Positions 35,459 to 42,687 of a DNA stretch of 64,000 nt are shown piece after piece. The stretch's first letter is position 1. Each line of letters begins with the position of its first letter. Location of the stretch: positions 1 through 64,000 of the forward strand of contig CAWGBJ010000021.1 in the NCBI GenBank assembly GCA_963820795.1. Direction: 5' to 3'. The notes beneath the pieces were generated by a model. That model had not been told where the DNA came from and searched no databases. It was given only the letters and a program-made list of their open reading frames with translations. The translations under genes were made by a program, and so were the position numbers. The DNA is from Roseiarcus sp963820795. GTDB taxonomy: Bacteria; Pseudomonadota; Alphaproteobacteria; Rhizobiales; Beijerinckiaceae.

Positions 35459-36109
35459 CTATATCCTCCACCCGCGCAGCATCGTCTCGGTCGCCGACCG
35501 CACCCGACGAGAAATGGCGGCAGGCGACGGCGGGCCGGAGACGCCAAGGCTCTGCTTGAGCTGGTCGACGCCGAGCCAGGCGGCGACCAGCTGCTCGGCC
35601 GCGAGATCCGCGTCCGGCAACGAAAGGCCCTCCCGCTCCCGCGCCGCATCGAGAAAGCGGGCGACTTCTTTCAGGACCGCGGCCGGACCCGCCGCATAGA
35701 ACGCCGCTGCGAGATCGGGAAAATCATCGGCGCTGACCGCCATCACGCGAAGCGTCCTGACGATTTCCGGGCGGGTCAGATAGGCGACCAGCCGCTCGCC
35801 GAAATCGGTCAGCAGTTCCAAGGCCGGGGCCTCGGAGATTTCGGGCAATTCCGGCAGCACGATCGACTTCAGGTTGCGCTCGAAAACCGCCATGAGAAGC
35901 ACCGGCTTATCGGGAAAATGGCTGTAAAGGGTCATTTTCGATACCGAGGCGCGCTCGGCGACCGCTTCCATCGTCGTGGCCGTGATCCCGCGCTCGAGGA
36001 AGAGCGCCCCCGCCGCGTCCAGGATCGCCTGGCGCTTTTCCAGATCGCGCGGCCTGCCCCGGCCGCGACGCGGGCCGTCGCTCGCGAGATCGTGATCGGT
36101 GGAATTCAT
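35459..36109 (-). CDS. TetR/AcrR-family regulator
   Basis: A 216-aa repressor. After a basic N-terminus (RRGRGRPRD) comes the HTH KRQAILDAAGALFLERGITATTMEAVAERASVSKMTLYSHFPDKPVLL. The C-terminal region fits TetR_C domains with LRVMAVSADDFPDLAAAFYAAG. It is divergent from the FAD monooxygenase gene, with a palindrome between, and probably represses that gene. Confidence 0.9.
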   Translation of the reverse strand: MNSTDHDLASDGPRRGRGRPRDLEKRQAILDAAGALFLERGITATTMEAVAERASVSKMTLYSHFPDKPVLLMAVFERNLKSIVLPELPEISEAPALELLTDFGERLVAYLTRPEIVRTLRVMAVSADDFPDLAAAFYAAGPAAVLKEVARFLDAAREREGLSLPDADLAAEQLVAAWLGVDQLKQSLGVSGPPSPAAISRRVRSATETMLRGWRI

Positions 36110-36133
36110 GGACTATGTCGTCCAGATATTATA

Positions 36134-36157
36134 TTAATGGACGTCGTCGTACGTTAA
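36134..36157. promoter_or_regulatory. Imperfect palindrome, likely TetR operator
   Basis: A 24-bp dyad. The left arm TTAATGGACGTC and the right arm GTCGTACGTTAA match their reverse complement at 16 of 24 positions, with TTAA at both ends and ACG/CGT inside. It lies 25 bp before the TetR ATG and about 80 bp before the monooxygenase start. Confidence 0.5.
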
Positions 36158-36236
36158 TTCCCCGCACGTGGCCTCATAAAGCCGCTGAGGTCCATCCGCG
36201 CGGATTGGCGGGCGCCTCGGACCCATGGGATGCATC

Positions 36237-37484
36237 ATGAACCAGCCTTCAGTGACCATCATCGGCGCGGGCGTCGGCGGACTTTGCCTCGCCCAAGGGC
36301 TCAGGCTTTCCGGAACGCCCGTCAAGGTCTTCGAGCGCGACGCCTCGCGGACAACCCCGGTCGCGGGCTACCGACTCAGCATCAGCCCGACGGGCGCCCG
36401 AGCGCTCAAGTCCTGCTTGGCCCCGCGTATTTTCGAAAGTCTGACGATGCAGACGGCCGAGCCGAGCCGGGCCGTGACGTTCCTCGATCATCGGATGAAC
36501 CGTCTCCTCGCCCTCGATCTCCCCGACCACGACCGACGGTCGATCGACAGCGAGCGGCCGGTCGATCGGACGACGCTTCGGCGGGTCCTCCTCGAGGGGT
36601 TGGACGACGTCGTCCAGTTCGGCAAGACTTTCGTCGCATTCGAGGGCCCGCCGAACGGACGCGTGACCGCCGTTTTCGCCGACGGCTCGAGGGCGACCTC
36701 GGACTTGCTGGTGGGCGCCGACGGCGCCAATTCGGCGGTCCGCTGCCAGCTCCTGCCGCTTGTCAAGCGGGTCGAAACGGGGCTCGTCGCGGTCGGCGGC
36801 AAGCTCTGGCTGGACGACCAGGTCCGTGCGCGCCTTCCCGAGGCGCTGACGCGCGGGCCGACGCCGATCCTCGGGCCGTATGGATGCTTCATGTTCGTGA
36901 GCCTGGTCGCCTATGACGACCTCCGCGGCTTCGAAGACGCGCCAGATCGGCAAGACTATCTGATGTGGGGGTTCTCAGCCCGCCGCGAACGCTTCGGCTT
37001 CGCGCACGGCGCCGAGAAGCACGAGGGAAGCGAACTCAAGCGCCTGGTGGAACGGCTGACGACGGGGTGGCATCCAGACCTGAAGCGGATGGTTCAGGAT
37101 ACCGATCCGGCGACGGTCACCTCGTTCCCGGTCAAGACCTCGATGCCTATCAAGCCCTGGAAGACCGGCAACGTCACCCTTCTCGGCGACGCGCTGCACA
37201 ACATGCCGCCCTATCGCGGCGTCGGCGCGAATACGGCGCTCTGGGACGCCGCGCTCCTGCGCGAGACGATCGTCGACGCCGCGCAGGTGCGCCCGCTCGC
37301 CGAGCGCCTCGCGGCCTGTGAGCGGCAGATGATCGCGCGCGGATTCCGCGCGGTCAGGGCCTCGCTCGCCGCCATGGAGCAGTTTCACTCCGAAAGCCCT
37401 TTCCGGCGAACCATGACGAAGGCTTTTCTGCGCACCCTCGATCGCGTTCCCGCGCTGCAGACGGTGATGATGCGGGGGCGGTAG
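36237..37484 (+). CDS. FAD-dependent monooxygenase (PHBH-type)
   Basis: A group A flavoprotein hydroxylase of 415 aa. The ADP-binding loop is TIIGAGVGGLCLAQGLRLSG, the DG motif is LLVGADGANSAVR, and the GD motif GDALHNMPPYRGVGANTALWDAALL binds the flavin ribose. No membrane helix. The substrate is likely an aromatic or polycyclic compound. I chose MNQPSVTIIG (36237) over a start four codons earlier. The TAG stop is directly followed by the Tn3-type terminal repeat. Confidence 0.9.
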   Translation: MNQPSVTIIGAGVGGLCLAQGLRLSGTPVKVFERDASRTTPVAGYRLSISPTGARALKSCLAPRIFESLTMQTAEPSRAVTFLDHRMNRLLALDLPDHDRRSIDSERPVDRTTLRRVLLEGLDDVVQFGKTFVAFEGPPNGRVTAVFADGSRATSDLLVGADGANSAVRCQLLPLVKRVETGLVAVGGKLWLDDQVRARLPEALTRGPTPILGPYGCFMFVSLVAYDDLRGFEDAPDRQDYLMWGFSARRERFGFAHGAEKHEGSELKRLVERLTTGWHPDLKRMVQDTDPATVTSFPVKTSMPIKPWKTGNVTLLGDALHNMPPYRGVGANTALWDAALLRETIVDAAQVRPLAERLAACERQMIARGFRAVRASLAAMEQFHSESPFRRTMTKAFLRTLDRVPALQTVMMRGR

Positions 37485-37522
37485 GGTGTCGTCGCAAGAC
37501 ATTCCCGAAGGAGCACGCTAAG
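37485..37522 (+). repeat. Tn3-type 38-bp terminal inverted repeat, left
   Basis: Starts immediately after the TAG stop of the monooxygenase gene. The last 12 bases GAGCACGCTAAG are nearly the canonical Tn3/Tn21 inner end. Confidence 0.75.
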
Positions 37523-37692
37523 ACTTGTTGCATCGGCCTAGCCAATTTGGCAACCGGGCTTCGCAACAAAAAAGGCCGATTTTGTCGCTCCGAAGCCGAA
37601 CAGCCGCCCAATCTGGTATTTGCGCAACCTACTGATATAACGATTAAATTATCTAAGAGTGCGCTTCGTGCAAGATTCCACAATGACCCCCA

Positions 37693-38067
37693 TCAGAGGA
37701 TTCCGGCGTCCTCAGGCGCCTTGATGCACTCGGCCACGGTCGAGCGGGCGCAACCGGCCCTGTCGGCGATCTTCTCATAGGACGGGAAACAAAGGCCGCT
37801 GCGGGCGTTGTGGAAGCCCCATAACAGGGCCTCAAGCACGGCCAGGGCCTTGGCTGTGACAGCCCCGTAAGCCTTGCCCTTCTCGGTACGGAGGGAGAGG
37901 GCGCGGGCCAGGGGCATGATCCTGACCTTGGCGTTGCGATCGACGGGGCGGGGGCGGTCGTCGCCGAAGACCTTCTCGCGCCGGCGGCGAAGGTGGACGG
38001 GCAACGCGTGAGCAAAAGACATTGACAGGGCGGGCGTTGGCCGAAACCCCTCCGGCCGCCGCATCAC
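37693..38067 (-). CDS. HTH protein fragment (replication-initiator-like)
   Basis: The open frame (124 aa, or 109 from MSFAHALPV) has a basic N-terminus and a winged-helix segment LCFPSYEKIADRAGCARSTVAECIKAPEDAGIL, then stops at TGA. Relatives with this segment (AIKALEDAGIL) normally continue for a further 100 or more residues, so this is a C-terminally truncated gene. Such proteins are found on plasmids and mobile elements and are thought to act in replication or its control. Likely inactive. Confidence 0.6.
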   Translation of the reverse strand: MMRRPEGFRPTPALSMSFAHALPVHLRRRREKVFGDDRPRPVDRNAKVRIMPLARALSLRTEKGKAYGAVTAKALAVLEALLWGFHNARSGLCFPSYEKIADRAGCARSTVAECIKAPEDAGIL

Positions 38068-38529
38068 AAAGCGGTCAAGAAGACCAGCGGCGACGGCATT
38101 GGTGGATCGAGAGGCGCTAAGCTGGGCGCGGGCGGCTTGGCGATCGTGGAAAGCTCGATGCGAGCAACGGCGAGAAATCGCCGGGGCTTGTGCGACCCGA
38201 GAGGGTACGGGGCCGCTATCCCCCCCGGAGTCCGCTCAGAAACGCGGCGGTGAAGATGCGAACTGGCTGGCGAAAAAGAGCGGCCTGGGCGAGCTGCCGG
38301 CCGCCCCTGATCCAATCGAAGAGCTTGTGTGCATCGTCGGAGAGTCCGAGGCGGATTTGCCTGATTCGTCGAGAGGTCTTGATTTTCTGGGCGAAGCGGG
38401 CGCTCCGCTATACAGTCGCCGCCGATGCTGAACGCCGGAGGGGCAAGAGCATGTTCAACTGGCTGAGGCGGGTGCCTCGACGTTGAAAAGAATAATTTGA
38501 GAGCTACGACAAGATAAGGGAGGACTATA
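38068..38529. other. Stretch without a recognisable gene
   Basis: Open frames exist on both strands but show no domain and look like by-products of GC-rich DNA. GC content drops sharply towards 38500, where the next gene begins with a good ribosome site. Confidence 0.4.
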
Positions 38530-39009
38530 ATGGACAAGAAACTACCCGACGGCTACCGTCAGGGTATTTATGGTCCTGTCAAGTCAGACATTCCTCCATT
38601 GAGCCCAGTCGTCGATAAGAGTGCTGATCAATTCATTCCTCCTCCAATTAAGCCCACCAGTTCAACAAAAAATAACTGGTGCTACGGTCATTGGGGATGG
38701 AACGCTCTTGGCGCAATCGTTGGAGGTTTTACGATAGCTATTTACTTCGTTGGCTGGATTCGTATTCCGGCCGATACGACTAGACAATGGATTTGGCCAT
38801 GGTCTACATTTCCGTCATGTTCAGATCAGAATGTTGTTGATACTGTGAGATCTTTAATTACGAGGCCTAACGATCAGACTGATCGACTTCTTCTTAACTT
38901 GGTAAAGAATGATACAATCAAGAGTACTATCAGCAACATTCGTACAGTCGATGCGGATAAATACAAAATGGTAATGCGAGGCCGATCTGTCAATAAAAGT
39001 GCTTGGTAA
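38530..39009 (+). CDS. Unrecognised single-pass membrane protein (159 aa)
   Basis: The N-terminal 50 residues are proline-rich and soluble. One hydrophobic helix follows (about 57-76, ALGAIVGGFTIAIYFVGWI), then a 75-residue domain ending RGRSVNKSAW. AGGGAGGACTAT precedes the ATG. The gene is much more AT-rich than its surroundings, a sign of transfer. I do not recognise the family. As passenger of the Tn3-type segment it could act in defence or fitness, but nothing in the sequence proves that. Confidence 0.6.
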   Translation: MDKKLPDGYRQGIYGPVKSDIPPLSPVVDKSADQFIPPPIKPTSSTKNNWCYGHWGWNALGAIVGGFTIAIYFVGWIRIPADTTRQWIWPWSTFPSCSDQNVVDTVRSLITRPNDQTDRLLLNLVKNDTIKSTISNIRTVDADKYKMVMRGRSVNKSAW

Positions 39010-39161
39010 TGATGCGTATGCGCTCGAGCAAGGCGCAGATTTCAGACAGGAACCCAACTGAGCGGGAAGTGGCGCGCGAGCCCTTCCGCCCCCTAACTCG
39101 AAAAAATGAGGGGATGGCTGAGCGCGGCGGCCTCACATCATCGTCCGCCTTTCTCCACTTC

Positions 39162-39644
39162 TCAAGCGCGAAACCGCTTCAGGGAAGCCGTTTGCAATAT
39201 CTCCCACCGCTCTAGTATATCGGTGGCCCATTGCTCAAGATCGCGCGGTGGTAGCGCCCATGTATAGCTTCGAAATCCTTTGCCTCTGTCGTTGGATGGA
39301 CCTTTGGCGTCCGCAGGCGCTAACCCTCTTATTCGCCTAAAACGTTCGAGCATTCTCTCAATCTCCTCGCGCTGCTCAACACTGGGTCGCACGAGGTACG
39401 GATGAGGTTGGCAAAACACTTTAAGAGTGCGCTTCGGCCGCGTGGCGAGCAGCCCATTCTGGAGTTGCAGCCCAAATGTGACATCTGGACTATGCGGAAG
39501 GTAAGCTTGGACATTTATATTCGCTTCGCCACTTGAAGACTTGCCGCGACATGTCCTCCACGGCGAAACCGCCGGGCCAATTCTCGTTTCCAGTTCTTCC
39601 ATCCAACTTTCCTGCTCCGCTCGTTCGTTGGGTGTGATACTCAT
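39162..39644 (-). CDS. Unrecognised soluble protein (160 aa)
   Basis: A charged, tryptophan-containing protein with no membrane segment. An N-terminal helix (ERAEQESWMEELETRIG) leads to a mixed middle (VTFGLQLQNGLLATRPKRTLKVF) and a C-terminal helix (DLEQWATDILERWEILQTASL). AAGGAGAGGAGG lies immediately before the ATG. No family recognised. It lies between the membrane-protein gene and the resolvase inside the Tn3-type segment. Confidence 0.55.
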   Translation of the reverse strand: MSITPNERAEQESWMEELETRIGPAVSPWRTCRGKSSSGEANINVQAYLPHSPDVTFGLQLQNGLLATRPKRTLKVFCQPHPYLVRPSVEQREEIERMLERFRRIRGLAPADAKGPSNDRGKGFRSYTWALPPRDLEQWATDILERWEILQTASLKRFRA

Positions 39645-39954
39645 CCTCCTCTCCTTCCCTCTTCTCTAAGTTCGAGCGAGACATAACCGGCAGGGGGATA
39701 CACAGCTTTCACCCCATCAAACATTCAACCGGGAAAAATCGTGCTGACAATAAGCCTCCGCAGCCCCGCCGCGACCGGGTCGAGCGCCCCCGGCGGGTCG
39801 CTGACATCTTACATCGCTGCGAGGAGGGAGCCCGTCATCCTGCAAATTCATACGCAAACGAGCGTTTGTGAAATGCACTGATTTCGTTGTGCCTCTGGCT
39901 GGTAAAATCGGCGCATGTTGCCCGCCGGATCGGCGCGGAAAAGATGCGCGGCGC
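39645..39954. other. Non-coding stretch with a dyad near the resolvase gene
   Basis: No gene. TTCATACGCAAACG-AG-CGTTTGTGAA (39847-39872) contains the perfect dyad CAAACG/CGTTTG. It could be a resolvase binding site or part of a res site, although res usually lies upstream of the gene and this is downstream of its 3' end. Confidence 0.4.
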
Positions 39955-40389
39955 TCATGCGGTGAGTCTCGAAATCGTGTTGGCGCTGACACCGTAGCTC
40001 TCGGCGAGGTCACGGGTCGACTCGCCCTTAGCGAGGCGTTGCCGCGCCTCCGTCTTCTGGTGCGGGGTGAGCTTCGGCTTGCGGCCCATGCGGAGACCTT
40101 CGGCGCGCGCAATCTTCCGGCCTTCGTGGGTGCGCTTGATAATCCGCAAGCGCTCGTCCTCGGCCATGGCCGACATCATCGCCATGCAGCCGCGCCCCAT
40201 GGGAGTTTCAAGGTCGATATAGCTGCGGTCGAGAACCATAACCGCGGCTCCGGCGTCGATCACGGCCTCGATGATCTGCAGGCCGTCCCACATCGAGCGC
40301 GTCGCCCTGTCCCATTCGGCAATCACAAGCTCGTCGCCGGTGTCGAGATCTTGGCCGTCGGTCGAGACGCGGGCATAACCGTAAATCAT
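39955..40389 (-). CDS. tnpR: Serine resolvase (Tn3 resolvase-type), internally shortened
   Basis: The N-terminus MIYGYARVSTDGQDL carries the catalytic serine. The expected next 30-40 residues are missing: the sequence passes to DTGDELVIAEWDRATRS and then LETPMGRGCMAMMSAMAEDERLRIIKRTHEGRKIARAEG. The C-terminal HTH LAESYGVSANTISRL is intact. Total 144 aa against about 185 for the family, so recombination activity is doubtful while DNA binding may persist. Its ATG overlaps the stop of the toxin gene (ATGA), making an antitoxin-toxin-resolvase operon. Confidence 0.8.
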   Translation of the reverse strand: MIYGYARVSTDGQDLDTGDELVIAEWDRATRSMWDGLQIIEAVIDAGAAVMVLDRSYIDLETPMGRGCMAMMSAMAEDERLRIIKRTHEGRKIARAEGLRMGRKPKLTPHQKTEARQRLAKGESTRDLAESYGVSANTISRLTA

Positions 40390-40706
40390 GGGGGCGTGGT
40401 CGGTGGCTTCAGCGTACGGCGGGTGATCCGACGTCGCCCGTGAATAATGCGGATGACGGCAACAAGATCGTCGTCGGGTACGTGGCGGTAAACCACAACA
40501 TAAGGCGAAACGAGGCCAATTCGAATGAACCGGCCAAGCTTGGGGCGAAGCGGGCCGCTTTCGGGGAACTTCGCCAAGCGCAGATAGAGCGCGTCAAAGT
40601 CCGCCTCATAGCGGTCGGCAACAAGCTCGCCTGCCTTCGTGGTAAGATCGCTAATAATCTCGGCGGAATCAGCGTCCGCCGGTTCGGTGATGACAACGCG
40701 CGCCAC
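40386..40706 (-). CDS. ParE/RelE-superfamily toxin
   Basis: The 106-aa product has the ParE fold pattern: helices TTKAGELVADRYEADFDALYLRLAKFPESGPLRPKLG and the C-terminal sheet SPYVVVYRHVPDDDLVAVIRIIHGRRRI. ParE toxins poison gyrase, RelE toxins cut mRNA; the RIIHGRRRI ending favours ParE. It overlaps the antitoxin by one base upstream and the resolvase by four downstream. Confidence 0.88.
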   Translation of the reverse strand: MARVVITEPADADSAEIISDLTTKAGELVADRYEADFDALYLRLAKFPESGPLRPKLGRFIRIGLVSPYVVVYRHVPDDDLVAVIRIIHGRRRITRRTLKPPTTPP

Positions 40707-40975
40707 TATTTCCGGAGCGCGGCAAGGCGCTCCGCGTTGCGCGCCTTGTGTTCCTCAAGCGTGATGAAATCGCCGCGATCGAGCGCCGCCAAGCCCTCGT
40801 CAACCAAAGGCTTCGCCCATGCCATATCATCGTGCTCGTCGCCCGCGTCGCGTGCGAGTTCGGCAATGCGGTCGTCGATCAATTGGCGCGCCGCTTCCTC
40901 GACCGACGCAAAATCGCCGGTCGCGACGTGCGCCTTGATCCACGCTTCCTGTTCGGGCGTGAGGGTTATCGACAT
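40706..40975 (-). CDS. ParD/CopG-type antitoxin
   Basis: The product is 89 aa. The N-terminal ITLTPEQEAWIKAHVATGDFASVEEAARQLIDDRI is the ribbon-helix-helix DNA-binding part. The C-terminal tail (AWAKPLVDEGLAALDRGDFITLEEHKARN) should wrap the toxin. First gene of the three-gene operon with toxin and resolvase; it would repress the operon with the toxin as co-repressor. Confidence 0.88.
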   Translation of the reverse strand: MSITLTPEQEAWIKAHVATGDFASVEEAARQLIDDRIAELARDAGDEHDDMAWAKPLVDEGLAALDRGDFITLEEHKARNAERLAALRK

Positions 40976-41284
40976 GCCTTTTTATACCACGAAAACCGTC
41001 CGGTTTCGACGGTCAAATCAGGCCGCCAATATGGAATTGAATTTCGGAACAAAAAGCCCTTTTTTGTCAAGGACGTGGGCTTGTTCCGGATATCTTGAAT
41101 TTCGGGGTCAGCATGGGATCTTCCCCAAACGGGACTCTGAGAGAATTCTGACGTTATATCAGCGTGTTGCACAAACGTTCGATTCCGCATCAGTTTGCCC
41201 TGAGGTCTGAAAAGATTGGCACTTTTTCGTTGCGCAGACCGGTTGCGCAACGCGTTTAAATGGCAACATGGCAATGCGACCGGC

Positions 41285-41322
41285 GTTGGCGTGCTCTTTC
41301 GCGAAGATTTTGCGATAACCCC
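41285..41322 (-). repeat. Tn3-type 38-bp terminal inverted repeat, right
   Basis: The complement begins GGGGTTATCGCAAAATC and ends AAAGAGCACGCCAAC. It keeps the canonical outer GGGG and the inner GAGCACGC. About 29 of 38 positions match the left end. Confidence 0.7.
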
Positions 41323-41432
41323 GATAGGGCTCATGGCGAAGGGCGCGGCGTTCGAAACGCGGGCGCCTTCCGGAGCGTCCTTCGAGATGCAACGCGCATC
41401 GCGTCTCGGAGGACGACTCCGGAGGGCGCCGG

Positions 41433-42518
41433 CTAGCGGGCGGACACCTTCTTTTCGTTCTGGCGGGTGGCGGTGGAAGGATCGTTGGGATCCGTGCGCC
41501 AGGTGGGATGGTGGAAGTGGAGGACTCGGTCGCCGTTGATGGAGGCGACGGCGGCCGCGAAAGTCAGCCTGCCGACATGGCGCCAGTTCGAAAACGTGCG
41601 GGTCTTGAAGAAGTCAGGACCACGTTCCGAACCCTCGTCAGTCACGTCAATGTTGAAAGTGAGGGTCCGCTTCGCGACGGGATCGCCCTTGTCGTAGATG
41701 AAGGCCATGATCTCATCGCGGAAATCGATGTGGTCGCTCTTCCGATGGCCCTCGGCGATTTTGAGGCGCATGTATTTGGGCGTCCGCGTCGGTTCATCTG
41801 CGGGCTTGCCCAATTCCGCAATTTCGTAGAGCTGGCGGATCGTCGGCTCTCTGTCCACGCTGCCAAACACCTGGGCCTCGAGGCCCAGGATGGGAAAGTC
41901 GAGTCCACGACGCCAAGCTCGGACATCCGGAGCGTTGCGGGTCTCGACGTCGTTGAGGGACGGGGTGAAGTCGCCGCCCAGATCCTGCTGGGTAAAAAAG
42001 CTGGCGGTGCGCAGCGGCTCCGGGTGTTCAGGGTCGGCGCTGGGGTAGAGTTTGCCAACCAGCGCAAGAGAGCGCGTGTGCCCCCGGCGCGTTTCGCTGG
42101 CGCTGGAATATCGCCCCACGCATAGAGCCTTGCTGCCTTTCCTGAAATAGCCGGAATAGGGGTTTGGCTCGGCGATCTCCCATAGACCGGTCAGACAGAT
42201 GCCGTTCGCATGGATGAAGCGCAGGAAGCCTGTCCCATCCTTGCCCCAGCGCAGGTCCGCATGGGAGTCGACGGTTCTCTCCACAGCCTTTCGGAACACA
42301 TAAGGTCCCGCCAACGGCGGGATGCCCGTCAAGAACTTCGTGAAGGGCACCTCATGTCGTGGCATCGTGTCGGGTTCGCCGCGCCAAACTTTCACGTAGG
42401 GGTTGTCGAATATGGCGTCTCTCACATCCGCGAACCGTGAGCCTCGATAGGCGCGGTCTTCTGCGGTGATTTCCTCCGTGCCGAAGTTTTCCGGCATCAC
42501 AGGTGAATTCGGGATCAT
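41433..42518 (-). CDS. Catalase-superfamily protein, y4iL-like
   Basis: The product is 361 aa, shorter than true catalases (about 480). The segments YVFRKAVERTVDSHADLRWGKDGTGFLRFIHANGICLTGLWEI and YSGYFRKGSKALCVGRYSSASETRRGHTRSLALVGKLYP resemble the catalase-like heme-binding group that includes Rhizobium y4iL. The classic catalase active-site histidine and distal RxFxY heme-ligand motifs are not obvious, so peroxidase-type or no catalase activity is possible. No signal peptide. It lies downstream of glgP on the same strand with a 170-bp gap. Confidence 0.7.
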   Translation of the reverse strand: MIPNSPVMPENFGTEEITAEDRAYRGSRFADVRDAIFDNPYVKVWRGEPDTMPRHEVPFTKFLTGIPPLAGPYVFRKAVERTVDSHADLRWGKDGTGFLRFIHANGICLTGLWEIAEPNPYSGYFRKGSKALCVGRYSSASETRRGHTRSLALVGKLYPSADPEHPEPLRTASFFTQQDLGGDFTPSLNDVETRNAPDVRAWRRGLDFPILGLEAQVFGSVDREPTIRQLYEIAELGKPADEPTRTPKYMRLKIAEGHRKSDHIDFRDEIMAFIYDKGDPVAKRTLTFNIDVTDEGSERGPDFFKTRTFSNWRHVGRLTFAAAVASINGDRVLHFHHPTWRTDPNDPSTATRQNEKKVSAR

Positions 42519-42687
42519 CTTGAGTTCGCCCGTTGGGCCCCGGGTGGCCGCCGATCCAAAAGGGAAAGACCGGCATCGTGGGACGACACTTTGTCGCGTC
42601 CATTCAGAAATGCAAATGAACTCTTATCCCGGCTTATCCCGGGATCGCGCCTCGGCCAGGGAGCTTTCGCGCGACCGATCAACCGCC

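Larger units (their letters stand above)
37485..41322. mobile_element. Tn3-family derivative without transposase, carrying TA and resolvase
   Basis: The 38-bp ends begin GGTGTCGTCGCAAG and end GAGCACGCTAAG on the left, and begin GGGGTTATCGCAAA and end GAGCACGCCAAC on the right (complement). They match at about 29 of 38 positions and follow the Tn3 pattern. The flanking 5-mers are GGTAG and GATAG, a possible target duplication. A second inverted pair (TATATCAG with TTGC) lies about 150 bp inside each end. No transposase gene is present, so mobility would need one in trans. Confidence 0.75.

Noticed and set aside
38064..38537. 157-codon minus-strand frame upstream of the HTH fragment
   Set aside because: Proline/arginine-rich with no ribosome site or domain; treated as non-coding.
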